From Calliopsis andreniformis (lineage: Eukaryota; Arthropoda; Insecta; Hymenoptera; Andrenidae): DNA of 64,000 bases. A model generated the notes under the pieces. That model saw only the letters and a list, made by a program, of their open reading frames with translations. It had not been told where the DNA came from and searched no databases. The translations under genes were made by a program, and so were the position numbers. The DNA is taken from contig NW_027480464.1 of assembly GCF_051401765.1 (NCBI RefSeq), positions 2,542,001 to 2,606,000 of the forward strand, given 5' to 3'. Of the stretch, positions 1-11,749 are shown in pieces (positions within the stretch are counted from its first letter, which is position 1; each line of letters opens with the position of its first letter).

Positions 1-596
1 ATCCGCAATACTCAATTCTCAATCGTCAATGCTCAATACTCAATCGTCAATCCTCAATCCCCAATCCTCAATCTTCAATCCTCAATCCTCAATCCTCAAT
101 CCTCAATCCTCAGTCCTCAATCTTCAATCCTCAATACTCAATCTTCAATCCTCAGTCCTCAATCCTCAATCCTCAATCCTCAATCCTCAATCCTCAATCT
201 TCAATCCTCAATACTCAAACTGCAATCCTCAATCCTCAGTCCTCACTCCTCAATCCTCATTCTTCAATCCTCAATACCGAATCCTCAATCTTCAATCCTC
301 AATCCTCAATCCTCAATCCTCAATCCTCAGACTTCAAACACCAATACTCAACCCTCAGTCCTCGTCCTCAATCCACAACCCTCAATCCTCAATCCTCAAT
401 CTTCAATCATTAATATTCAATCTTCAATCTTCAACCCTCAATCCTCAATCCTCAACCCTCAATCCTCAACGTTCAATCCTCGTTACCCAATCCTCAGTCT
501 TCCACCCTCAATCCTCAATACTCAATCCTCAATCCTCAATACTCAGTCCTCAATCCTCAATCTTCAATCCTCAATACTCAATCTTCAATCCTCAAT
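1..596 (+). repeat. Duplicated segment, partner 20670-21265 (shift 20669)
   Basis: The order of variant heptamers matches 20670-21265 base for base apart from a few substitutions, for example CAACCCT here against CAATCCT there near base 434. The match stops at 597, where this copy has CAATCCT and the other CAATACT. The window opens inside the segment, so its true left end is unknown. Confidence 0.85.
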
Positions 597-1486
597 CCTC
601 AATCCTTAATCCACAATCTTCAATCCTCAATACTGGATCTTCAATCCTCAATCCTCAATCCTCAATCCTCAATCCTCATTCTTCAACCCTCAGCACCCAA
701 TCCTCAATCTTCAATCCTCAATGTTCAATCCGCAATACCCAATCCTCAATCTTCAATCCTCAACCCTCAATCCTCAATCCTCAATCCTCAATCCTCAATC
801 ATCAATCTTCAATCGTCAATACTCAATCTTCAATCCTCAATCCTCAATCCTCAATCCTCACTCCACATTCCTCAATCCTCAACACCCAATGCTCAATCTT
901 CAATCCTCAATCCTCAGTCCTCAATTCTCAATCCTCAATCCTCAATCCTCAATCCTCAGACCTCAAACATCAATACTCAACCCTCAGTCCTCGTCCTCAA
1001 TCCACAACCCTCAATCCTCAACACCCAATCCTCAATCTTCAATCCTCAATCGTCAGTCCTCAATTCTCGAACCTCAATACTCAATCCACAGTCCTCAATG
1101 TTCAATCCTCAATACCCAAACCTCAATCTTCAATCCTCAATCCCCAATCCTCAATCCTCAATCCTCATTCTTCAATCCATAATACCCAATCCTCAATCTT
1201 CAATCCTCAATCCTCAATCCCCAATTCTCGACCCTCAATTCTCAGTCCTCAGACCTCAAACCTCAATCCTCAAACCTCAGCCCTCATCCTCAATCCTCAA
1301 TCCTCAATCCTCAATCCTCAATCCTCAATCCTCAATCCTCATTCTTCAATCCTCAACCCTCAATGCTCAATCTTCAATCCTCAATCCTCAATTCTCAATC
1401 CTCAATCCTCAATCCTCAATCCTCAGTCCTCAAACCTCAATCCTGAATCCCCGATACTGAATCCTCAATCTTCAGCCCTCAGTCCT

Positions 1487-1626
1487 CTACAATCAGTTGT
1501 CAATCCTCAATCCTCAATAGAATATCATCAATTCACAGTTTTCATTACTCAATACTCAATCTGCAATCTTCAAATCTCTGTCCACAAACATCAATTCTCA
1601 TCACTCAACCCTCAACACTCAGTCCC
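1487..1626 (+). repeat. Island, family B
   Basis: Twenty diverged heptamers in perfect 7-bp register. Family B is marked by CTACAAT (unit 1), ATATCAT (6), CAGTTTT (8), CATTACT (9), CAATCTG (11) and CTGTCCA (14). It lies 1000 bp before the next A island. Confidence 0.88.
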
Positions 1627-2411
1627 CAATCGTCAATATTCAATCCTCAATCCTCAATCCTCAATCCACAATCCTCAACGTTCAATCCTCAATACTCAAT
1701 CTTCAATGATCATTCCTCAATCCTCAATCCTCAATTCTCAATCCTCAATCGTCAATCTTCAATCCTCAATACTCAATCTTCAATCGTCAATCCTCAATGT
1801 TCAACCATCAATACCCAATACTCAGTCTTCAATCCTCAATCCTCAATCCTCAATCCTCCATCCTCAATACTCAGTCCTCAATCCTCAATCTTCAATCCTC
1901 AATACTCAATCTTCAGTCCTCAATCGTCAATCCTCAATCCTCAATCTTCAATCCTCAATACTGAATCTTCAATCCTCAATCCTCAATCCTCAATCCTCAA
2001 TCCTCAATCCTCATTCTTCTATCCTCAACACCCAATCCTCAACCTTCAATCCTCAGTCTTCAATCTTCAATCCTCAATAGTCAATCTTCAATCCTCAATC
2101 CTCAATAATCAATCCTCAATCCACATTCTTCAATCCTCAACACCCAATCCTCAATCTTCAATCCTCAATCCTCAGTCCTCAATTCTCAATCCTCAATCCT
2201 CAATCCTCAGACCTCAAACATCAATACTCAACCCTCAGTCCTCGTCCTCAATCCACAACCCTCAATCCTCGATCCTCAATATTCAATCATCAATATTCAA
2301 TCTTCAATCCTCAATCCTCGATCCTCAATACTCAATCCACAATCCTCAATTCTCAATCGTCAATGCTCAATACTCAATCCTCAATCCTCAATACTCAGTC
2401 CTCAATCCTCA

Positions 2412-4029
2412 ATCTTCAATCCTCAGTCCTCAAACCTCAATCCTGAATCCTCAAACCTGAATCCTCAGTCTTCAGACCTCAGTCCTCAACAATCAGTTGT
2501 CAATCCTCAATCCTCAATAGAATATCCTCAATTCACAGGTTTCAATACTCAATACTCAACCTGAAATCTTCAAATCTCTATCCACAATCATCAATTCTCA
2601 TCACTCAACCCTCAACACTCAGTCCCGAATCCTCAATCTTCAATCCTCAATCCTCAGTCCTCAATCCTCAATTTTCAATCCTCAATACTCAGTCATCAAT
2701 CCTCAATACTAAATCCTCAATCCTCAATCCTCAGTCCTCAATCCACAATCCTCAATCCTCAAACCTCAATCCTCAATCGTCAGCCCTCGTCCTCAATCCT
2801 CAACACTCAATCCTCAATCCTCATTCTTCAATCATCAATACTCAATCTTCAATCCTCAATCCTCAATCTTCAATCCTCAATCCTCAATTCTCAGTCCTCA
2901 ATACTCAATCCTCAATCGTCAATCCTCAATCCCCAATCCTCAATCTTCAATCCTCAATCCTCAATCCTCAATCCTCAATCCTCAATCTTCATTCCTCAAT
3001 ACTCAATCTACAATCCTCAATCCTCAATCCTCAATCCTCAATGCTCAATCCTCAATCCTCAATCCTCAACCCTCAAGCTTCAATCCTCAATACTCAATCT
3101 GCAATCCTCAATCTTCAATCCTCAATCCTCAATCCTCATTCTTCAATCCTCAATGCCCAGGCCTCAATCTTCAATCCTCAATCCTCAATCCTCAATTCTC
3201 AATCCTCAATCCTCATTCATCAATCCTCAATCCTCAGTCCTCAATCCTCAATCCTCAATCCTCAATCCTCAATGTTCAATCCGCAATACACAATCCTCAA
3301 TCTTCAATCCCCAATCCTCAATCCTCAATCCTCAAACCTCAATCCTCAACCCTCAATCCTCAACGTTCAATCCTCATTACCCAATCCTCAGTCTTCCACC
3401 CTCAATCCTCAATACTCAATCCTCAATCCTCAATACTCAGTCCTCAATCCTCAATCTTCAATGCTCAATACCCAATCTTCATCCTCAATCCTCAATTCTT
3501 AATCCACAATCTTCAATCCTCAATACTGAATCTTCAATACTCAATCCTCATTCCTCAATCCTCAATCCTCATTCTTCAACCCTCAACACCCAATCCTCAA
3601 TCTTCAATTCTCAATGTTCAATCCGCAATACCCAATACTCAATCTTCAATCCTCAACCCTCAATCCTCAATCCTCAATCCTCAATCATCAATCTTCAATC
3701 GTCAATACTCAATCTTCAATCCTCAATCCTCAATCCTCAATCCTCACTCCACATTCCTCAATCCTCAACACCCAATGCTCAATCTTCAATCCTCAATCCT
3801 CAGTCCTCAATTCTCAATCCTCAATCCTCAATCCTCAATCCTCAGACCTCAAACATCAATACTCAACCCTCAGTCCTCGTCCTCAATCCACAACCCTCAA
3901 TCCTCAACACCCAATCCTCAATCTTCAATCCTCAATCGTCAGTCCTCAATTCTCGAACCTCAATACTCAATCCACAGTCCTCAATGTTCAATCCTCAATA
4001 TCCAAACCTCAATCTTCAATCCTCAATCC
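2412..4029 (+). repeat. Duplicated segment, partner 11750-13367 (shift 9338)
   Basis: Shares its variant order with 11750-13367 except for scattered substitutions. One is CAACGTT here (G at 3365) against CAACATT there (A at 12703). Beyond 4029 the partner changes to sequence like 1144 onward, so the partner region is a mosaic of two parents. Confidence 0.83.
2487..2626 (+). repeat. Island, family A
   Basis: Reference copy of family A: CAACAAT (unit 1), CAGTTGT (2), CAATAGA (5), ATATCCT (6), CAGGTTT (8), CAACCTG (11), AAATCTT (12), CTATCCA (14). TAG and TGA in units 5 and 11-12 are where many spurious forward reading frames end. Confidence 0.9.
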
Positions 4030-4114
4030 TCAATCCTCAATCCTCAATCCTCAGTCCTCAAACCTCAATCCTGAATCCTCAAACCTGAATCCTCTGTCTT
4101 CAGACTTCAGTCCT

Positions 4115-4254
4115 CAACAATCAGTTGTCAGTCCTCGATCCTCAATAGAATATCCTCAATTCACAGGTTCCAATACTCAATACTCAACCAGAAATCTTCA
4201 AACCTCTATCCACAATCATCAATTCTCATCACTCAACCCTCAACACTCAGTCCC
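4115..4254 (+). repeat. Island, family A, CAGGTTC subtype
   Basis: Subtype with CAGGTTC (8), CAACCAG (11), CAGTCCT (3). Private changes against its 8456 twin are CGATCCT in unit 4 and CAAACCT in unit 13. The loss of TGA at units 11-12 lets a reading frame run through. Confidence 0.88.
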
Positions 4255-4694
4255 CAATCCTCAATCTTCAATCCTCTATCCTCAATCCTCAACCCTCAGT
4301 CGCCAATCTCCAAGCCTGAATACTCAATCTTCAATCCTCAATCCTCAATCCCCAATCCTCAATCCTCAATCCTCATTCTTCAATCCTTAATACCCAATCC
4401 TCAATCTTCAATCCTCAATCCTCAATCCCCAATTCTCGACCCTCAATTCTCAGTCCTCAGACCTCAAACCTCAATCCTCAAACCTCAGCCCTCATCCTCA
4501 ATCCTCAATCCTCAATCCTCAATCCTCAATCCTCAATCCTCAATCCTCATTCTTCAATCCTCAACCTTCAATGCTCAATCTTCAATCCTCAATCCTCAAT
4601 TCTCAATCCTCAATCCTCAATCCTCAATCCTCAGTCCTCAAACCTCAATCCTGAATCCCCGATACTGAATCCTCAATCTTCAGCCCTCAGTCCT

Positions 4695-4834
4695 CTACAA
4701 TCAGTTGTCAATCCTCAATCCTCAATAGAATATCATCAATTCACAGTTTTCATTACTCAATACTCAATCTGCAATCTTCAAATCTCTGTCCACAAACATC
4801 AATTCTCATCACTCAACCCTCAACACTCAGTCCC
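4695..4834 (+). repeat. Island, family B
   Basis: CTGTCCA subtype, 580 bp after the preceding A island. This interval contains one hexamer, near 4492. Confidence 0.88.
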
Positions 4835-5171
4835 CAATCGTCAATATTCAATCCTCAATCCTCAATCCTCAATCCACAATCCTCAACGTTCAATCCTCAA
4901 TACTCAATCTTCAATGATCATTCCTCAATCCTCAATCCTCAATTCTCAATCCTCAATCGTCAATCTTCAATCCTCAATACTCAATCTTCAATCGTCAATC
5001 CTCAATGTTCAACCATCAATACCCAATACTCAGTCTTCAATCCTCAATCCTCAATCCTCAATCCTCCATCCTCAATACTCAGTCCTCAATCCTCAATCTT
5101 CAATCCTCAATACTCAATCTTCAGTCCTCAATCGTCAATCCTCAATCCTCAATCTTCAATCCTCAATACTG

Positions 5172-6199
5172 AATCTTCAATCCTCAATCCTCAATTCTCT
5201 ATCCTCAGTGCTCAATACTCAATCGTCAATCCTCAATCCCCAATCCTCAATCTTCAATCCGCAGTCCTCAATCCTCAATCCTCAATCCACAATCTTCAAT
5301 CCTCAATACTCAATCTTCAATCCGCAATCCTCAAACCTCAATCCTCAATCCTCAATCCTCAATCTTCATTCCTCAATACTCAATCTACAATCCTCAATCC
5401 TCAATCCTCAATCCTCAATGCTCAATCCTCAATCCTCAATCCTCATTCCTCAATCCTCAATCCTCAGTCCTCAAACCTCAATCCTGAATCCTCAAACCTG
5501 AATTCTCAGTCTTCAGACCTCAGTCCACAACAATCAGTTGTCAATCCTCAATCCTCAATAGAATATCCTCAATTCACAGGTTTCAATACTCAATACTCAA
5601 CCTGAAATCTTCAAACCTCTATCCACAATCATCAATTCTCATCACTCAACCCTCAACACTCAGTCCCCAATCCTCAATCTTCAATGCTCAATCCTCAGTC
5701 CTCAATCCTCAATTTTCAATCCTCAATACTCAGTCATCAATCCTCAATACTAAATCCTCAATCCTCAATCCTCAGTCCTCAATCCACAATCCTCAATCCT
5801 CAACCCTCAGTCCTCATCCTCAATTCTCAATTCTTAACCCTCAATCCTCAATCCTCAATCTTCAATCCTCAATAATCAATCCTCAATACTCAGTCTTCAA
5901 TCCTCAATCCTCAATCCTCAGTCCTCAATCCCCAATCCTCAATCTTCAATCCTCAATCCTCAATCCTCAATCCTCAATCCTCAATCTTCAATCCTCAATA
6001 CTCAATCTTCAATCCTCAATCCACAATCCTCAATTCTCAATCCTCAATCTTCAATCATCAATATTCAATCTTCAATCCTCAATCCTCAATCCTCAATACT
6101 CAATCCGCAATACTCAATTCTCAATCGTCAATGCTCAATACTCAATCGTCAATCCTCAATCCCCAATCCTCAATCTTCAATCCTCAATCCTCAATCCTC
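5172..6199 (+). repeat. Duplicated segment, partner 19739-20766 (shift 14567)
   Basis: Includes the A island at 5528 with its CAGTCCA-flanked left side, matched by the island at 20095. Small differences in heptamer order appear near 5270-5300. The match ends at 6200, where this copy reads CTCC and the partner CTCA. Confidence 0.8.
5528..5667 (+). repeat. Island, family A
   Basis: A subtype with CAAACCT in unit 13 and CAGTCCA just before the island, shared with 9869 and 20095. Confidence 0.88.
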
Positions 6200-6827
6200 C
6201 ATCCTCAATACTCAGTCCTCAATCCTCAATCTTCAATCCTCAATACTCAATCTTCAGTCCTCAATCGTCAATCCTCAATCCTCAATCTTCAATCCTCAAT
6301 ACTGAATCTTCAATCCTCAATCCTCAATCCTCAATCCTCAATCCTCAATCCTCATTCTTCTATCCTCAACACCCAATCCTCAACCTTCAATCCTCAGTCT
6401 TCAATCTTCAATCCTCAATAGTCAATCTTCAATCCTCAATCCTCAATAATCAATCCTCAATCCACATTCTTCAATCCTCAACACCCAATCCTCAATCTTC
6501 AATCCTCAATCCTCAGTCCTCAATTCTCAATCCTCAATCCTCAATCCTCAGACCTCAAACATCAATACTCAACCCTCAGTCCTCGTCCTCAATCCACAAC
6601 CCTCAATCCTCGATCCTCAATATTCAATCATCAATATTCAATCTTCAATCCTCAATCCTCGATCCTCAATACTCAATCCACAATCCTCAATTCTCAATCG
6701 TCAATGCTCAATACTCAATCCTCAATCCTCAATACTCAGTCCTCAATCCTCAATCTTCAATCCTCAGTCCTCAAACCTCAATCCTGAATCCTCAAACCTG
6801 AATCCTCAGTCTTCAGACCTCAGTCCT

Positions 6828-6967
6828 CAACAATCAGTTGTCAATCCTCAATCCTCAATAGAATATCCTCAATTCACAGGTTTCAATACTCAATACTCAA
6901 CCTGAAATCTTCAAATCTCTATCCACAATCATCAATTCTCATCACTCAACCCTCAACACTCAGTCCC
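6828..6967 (+). repeat. Island, family A
   Basis: Twin of 2487 in copy 2 of the 4.3-kb segment. Like it, the island is followed by GAATCCT after CAGTCCC. Confidence 0.88.
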
Positions 6968-8455
6968 GAATCCTCAATCTTCAATCCTCAATCCTCAGTC
7001 CTCAATCCTCAATTTTCAATCCTCAATACTCAGTCATCAATCCTCAATACTAAATCCTCAATCCTCAATCCTCAGTCCTCAATCCACAATCCTCAATCCT
7101 CAAACCTCAATCCTCAATCGTCAGCCCTCGTCCTCAATCCTCAACACTCAATCCTCAATCCTCATTCTTCAATCATCAATACTCAATCTTCAATCCTCAA
7201 TCCTCAATCTTCAATCCTCAATCCTCAATTCTCAGTCCTCAATACTCAATCCTCAATCGTCAATCCTCAATCCCCAATCCTCAATCTTCAATCCTCAATC
7301 CTCAATCCTCAATCCTCAATCCTCAATCTTCATTCCTCAATACTCAATCTACAATCCTCAATCCTCAATCCTCAATCCTCAATGCTCAATCCTCAATCCT
7401 CAATCCTCAACCCTCAAGCTTCAATCCTCAATACTCAATCTGCAATCCTCAATCTTCAATCCTCAATCCTCAATCCTCATTCTTCAATCCTCAATGCCCA
7501 GGCCTCAATCTTCAATCCTCAATCCTCAATCCTCAATTCTCAATCCTCAATCCTCATTCATCAATCCTCAATCCTCAGTCCTCAATCCTCAATCCTCAAT
7601 CCTCAATCCTCAATGTTCAATCCGCAATACACAATCCTCAATCTTCAATCCCCAATCCTCAATCCTCAATCCTCAAACCTCAATCCTCAACCCTCAATCC
7701 TCAACGTTCAATCCTCATTACCCAATCCTCAGTCTTCCACCCTCAATCCTCAATACTCAATCCTCAATCCTCAATACTCAGTCCTCAATCCTCAATCTTC
7801 AATGCTCAATACCCAATCTTCATCCTCAATCCTCAATTCTTAATCCACAATCTTCAATCCTCAATACTGAATCTTCAATACTCAATCCTCATTCCTCAAT
7901 CCTCAATCCTCATTCTTCAACCCTCAACACCCAATCCTCAATCTTCAATTCTCAATGTTCAATCCGCAATACCCAATACTCAATCTTCAATCCTCAACCC
8001 TCAATCCTCAATCCTCAATCCTCAATCATCAATCTTCAATCGTCAATACTCAATCTTCAATCCTCAATCCTCAATCCTCAATCCTCACTCCACATTCCTC
8101 AATCCTCAACACCCAATGCTCAATCTTCAATCCTCAATCCTCAGTCCTCAATTCTCAATCCTCAATCCTCAATCCTCAATCCTCAGACCTCAAACATCAA
8201 TACTCAACCCTCAGTCCTCGTCCTCAATCCACAACCCTCAATCCTCAACACCCAATCCTCAATCTTCAATCCTCAATCGTCAGTCCTCAATTCTCGAACC
8301 TCAATACTCAATCCACAGTCCTCAATGTTCAATCCTCAATATCCAAACCTCAATCTTCAATCCTCAATCCTCAATCCTCAATCCTCAATCCTCAGTCCTC
8401 AAACCTCAATCCTGAATCCTCAAACCTGAATCCTCTGTCTTCAGACTTCAGTCCT

Positions 8456-8595
8456 CAACAATCAGTTGTCAGTCCTCAATCCTCAATAGAATATCCTCAA
8501 TTCACAGGTTCCAATACTCAATACTCAACCAGAAATCTTCAAATCTCTATCCACAATCATCAATTCTCATCACTCAACCCTCAACACTCAGTCCC
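8456..8595 (+). repeat. Island, family A, CAGGTTC subtype
   Basis: Twin of 4115 but with CAATCCT in unit 4 and CAAATCT in unit 13, which look like the parental states because 15745 has them too. Confidence 0.88.
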
Positions 8596-9035
8596 CAATC
8601 CTCAATCTTCAATCCTCTATCCTCAATCCTCAACCCTCAGTCGCCAATCTCCAAGCCTGAATACTCAATCTTCAATCCTCAATCCTCAATCCCCAATCCT
8701 CAATCCTCAATCCTCATTCTTCAATCCTTAATACCCAATCCTCAATCTTCAATCCTCAATCCTCAATCCCCAATTCTCGACCCTCAATTCTCAGTCCTCA
8801 GACCTCAAACCTCAATCCTCAAACCTCAGCCCTCATCCTCAATCCTCAATCCTCAATCCTCAATCCTCAATCCTCAATCCTCAATCCTCATTCTTCAATC
8901 CTCAACCTTCAATGCTCAATCTTCAATCCTCAATCCTCAATTCTCAATCCTCAATCCTCAATCCTCAATCCTCAGTCCTCAAACCTCAATCCTGAATCCC
9001 CGATACTGAATCCTCAATCTTCAGCCCTCAGTCCT

Positions 9036-9175
9036 CTACAATCAGTTGTCAATCCTCAATCCTCAATAGAATATCATCAATTCACAGTTTTCATTACTCA
9101 ATACTCAATCTGCAATCTTCAAATCTCTGTCCACAAACATCAATTCTCATCACTCAACCCTCAACACTCAGTCCC
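9036..9175 (+). repeat. Island, family B
   Basis: Twin of 4695 in copy 2 of the 4.3-kb segment, CTGTCCA subtype. Confidence 0.88.
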
Positions 9176-9868
9176 CAATCGTCAATATTCAATCCTCAAT
9201 CCTCAATCCTCAATCCACAATCCTCAACGTTCAATCCTCAATACTCAATCTTCAATGATCATTCCTCAATCCTCAATCCTCAATTCTCAATCCTCAATCG
9301 TCAATCTTCAATCCTCAATACTCAATCTTCAATCGTCAATCCTCAATGTTCAACCATCAATACCCAATACTCAGTCTTCAATCCTCAATCCTCAATCCTC
9401 AATCCTCCATCCTCAATACTCAGTCCTCAATCCTCAATCTTCAATCCTCAATACTCAATCTTCAGTCCTCAATCGTCAATCCTCAATCCTCAATCTTCAA
9501 TCCTCAATACTGAATCTTCAATCCTCAATCCTCAATTCTCTATCCTCAGTGCTCAATACTCAATCGTCAATCCTCAATCCCCAATCCTCAATCTTCAATC
9601 CGCAGTCCTCAATCCTCAATCCTCAATCCACAATCTTCAATCCTCAATACTCAATCTTCAATCCGCAATCCTCAAACCTCAATCCTCAATCCTCAATCCT
9701 CAATCTTCATTCCTCAATACTCAATCTACAATCCTCAATCCTCAATCCTCAATCCTCAATGCTCAATCCTCAATCCTCAATCCTCATTCCTCAATCCTCA
9801 ATCCTCAGTCCTCAAACCTCAATCCTGAATCCTCAAACCTGAATTCTCAGTCTTCAGACCTCAGTCCA

Positions 9869-10008
9869 CAACAATCAGTTGTCAATCCTCAATCCTCAAT
9901 AGAATATCCTCAATTCACAGGTTTCAATACTCAATACTCAACCTGAAATCTTCAAACCTCTATCCACAATCATCAATTCTCATCACTCAACCCTCAACAC
10001 TCAGTCCC
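9869..10008 (+). repeat. Island, family A
   Basis: Twin of 5528, with CAAACCT in unit 13. It is the last island of the 4.3-kb copy 2, and the next island is 1956 bp away. Confidence 0.88.
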
Positions 10009-11110
10009 CAATCCTCAATCTTCAATGCTCAATCCTCAGTCCTCAATCCTCAATTTTCAATCCTCAATACTCAGTCATCAATCCTCAATACTAAATCCTC
10101 AATCCTCAATCCTCAGTCCTCAATCCACAATCCTCAATCCTCAACCCTCAGTCCTCATCCTCAATTCTCAATTCTTAACCCTCAATCCTCAATCCTCAAT
10201 CTTCAATCCTCAATAATCAATCCTCAATACTCAGTCTTCAATCCTCAATCCTCAATCCTCAGTCCTCAATCCCCAATCCTCAATCTTCAATCCTCAATCC
10301 TCAATCCTCAATCCTCAATCCTCAATCTTCAATCCTCAATACTCAATCTTCAATCCTCAATCCACAATCCTCAATTCTCAATCCTCAATCTTCAATCATC
10401 AATATTCAATCTTCAATCCTCAATCCTCAATCCTCAATACTCAATCCTCAACACCCAATCCTCAATCTTCAATCCTCAATCCTCAGTCCTCAATTCTCAA
10501 TCCTCAATACTCAATCCTCAGACCTCAAACATCAATACTCAACCCTCAGTCCTCGTCCTCAATCCACAACCCTCAATCCTCAACACCCAATCCTCAATCT
10601 TCAATCCTCAATCCTCAGTCCTCAATTCTCGATCCTCAATACTCAATCCACAGTCCTCAATGTTCAATCCTCAATACCCAATCCTCAATCTTCAATCCTC
10701 AATCCTCAGTCCTCAATCCTCAATTTTCAATCCTCAATACTCAGTCATCAATCCTCAATACTAAATCCTCAATCCTCAATCCTCAGTCCTCAATCCACAA
10801 TCCTCAATCCTCAAACCTCAATCCTCAATCGTCAGCCCTCGTCCTCAATCCTCAACACTCAATCCTCAATCCTCATTCTTCAATCATCAATACTCAATCT
10901 TCAATCCTCAATCCTCAATCTTCAATCCTCAATCCTCAATTCTCAGTCCTCAATACTCAATCCTCAATCGTCAATCCTCAATCCCCAATCCTCAATCTTC
11001 AATCCTCAATCCTCAATCCTCAATCCTCAATCCTCAATCTTCATTCCTCAATACTCAATCTACAATCGTCAATCCTCAATCCTCAATCCTCAATGCTCAA
11101 TCCTCAATCC

Positions 11111-11320
11111 TCAATCCTCAACCCTCAATCTTCAATCCTCAATACTCAATCTGCAATCCTCAATCTTCAATCCTCAATCCTCAATCCTCATTCTTCAATC
11201 CTCAATGCCCAGGCCTCAATCTTCAATCCTCAATCCTCAATCCTCAATTCTCAATCCTCAATCCTCATTCATCAATCCTCAATCCTCAGTCCTCAATCCT
11301 CAATCCTCAATCCTCAATCT
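11111..11320 (+). repeat. 210-bp local tandem duplication, unit 1
   Basis: This 30-heptamer unit contains the distinctive CAATGCC CAGGCCT pair at 11204 and is repeated immediately at 11321-11530, where the pair lies at 11414. Other copies of this neighbourhood (3041, 7382, 12379) have the unit once, so the doubling is private to this copy. Confidence 0.9.
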
Positions 11321-11530
11321 TCAATCCTCAACCCTCAATCTTCAATCCTCAATACTCAATCTGCAATCCTCAATCTTCAATCCTCAATCCTCAATCCTCA
11401 TTCTTCAATCCTCAATGCCCAGGCCTCAATCTTCAATCCTCAATCCTCAATCCTCAATTCTCAATCCTCAATCCTCATTCATCAATCCTCAATCCTCAGT
11501 CCTCAATCCTCAATCCTCAATCCTCAATCC
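11321..11530 (+). repeat. 210-bp local tandem duplication, unit 2
   Basis: Abuts unit 1 with no gap. The units part only at their outer edges: CAATCTT at about 11314 against CAATCCT at about 11524. 210 bp is exactly 30 heptamers, so the register is kept. Confidence 0.9.
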
Positions 11531-11749
11531 TCAATGTTCAATCCGCAATACACAATACTCAATCTTCAATCCCCAATCCTCAATCCTCAATTCTCAAACC
11601 TCAACCCTCAACCCTCAATCCTCAACGTTCAATCCTCATTACCCAATCCTCAGTCTTCCACCCTCAATCCTCAATACTCAATCTACAATCCTCAATCCTC
11701 AATCCTCAATCCTCAATCTTCAATCCTCAATACCCAATCTTCATCCTCA

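Larger units (their letters stand above)
790..2977 (+). repeat. Duplicated segment, partner 13014-15201 (shift 12224)
   Basis: This stretch carries a B island (1487-1626) and an A island (2487-2626) 1000 bp apart, exactly as at 13711 and 14711. Upstream of about 797 the partner differs by one heptamer (shift 12231), so a single-unit indel lies at the left edge. The match ends sharply at 2977, where the partner switches to sequence resembling 3571 onward. The right half overlaps the 4.3-kb tandem duplication. Confidence 0.85.
3560..5194 (+). repeat. Duplicated segment, partners 7901-9535 and 15190-16824
   Basis: Contains an A island with the unusual CAGGTTC and CAACCAG heptamers, followed 580 bp later by a B island. 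The same pair at the same spacing occurs at 8456/9036 and 15745/16325. The shift to the third copy is 11630 bp. Divergence from the third copy begins at 5195, where this copy has CAATTCT and the other CAATCCT. Confidence 0.85.
1836..6106 (+). repeat. 4271-bp duplicated segment, copy 1 (shift 4341)
   Basis: Nearly identical to 6177-10447. By eye I found two substitutions: 4137 G against 8478 A, and 4203 C against 8544 T. The shift of 4341 bp equals 615 heptamers plus exactly six hexamers, which I located near 2241, 2787, 3480, 3877, 4492 and 5813. Four islands (A at 2487, A at 4115, B at 4695, A at 5528) recur in the same order and spacing in copy 2. The 70 bp between the copies (6107-6176) resembles the start of the window, so the copies are not exactly abutting. 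Confidence 0.93.
6177..10447 (+). repeat. 4271-bp duplicated segment, copy 2
   Basis: Second copy of 1836-6106, in the same orientation. The right edge is at 10447, after which this copy reads CAACACC while copy 1 reads CAATACT. Near-identity over 4.3 kb in a rapidly evolving satellite suggests a recent unequal exchange, a recent gene-conversion tract or an assembly duplication. The sequence alone cannot separate these. Confidence 0.93.

Noticed and set aside
600..640. TAATCC heptamers as homeodomain (OTX/bicoid-type) binding sites, and CCAAT motifs in CCCAATCC variants
   Set aside because: Single-base variants of the unit create these short motifs by chance. I see no arrangement beyond what the repeat produces.
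29..2080. A 683-codon forward open reading frame made of Q-S-S-I-L-N-P heptads
   Set aside because: Open only because the heptamer has no forward stop in any frame; overlapping frames give the same peptide. It starts and ends at chance ATG and TAG in variant heptamers, with no promoter, no domain and no codon bias distinct from the repeat.
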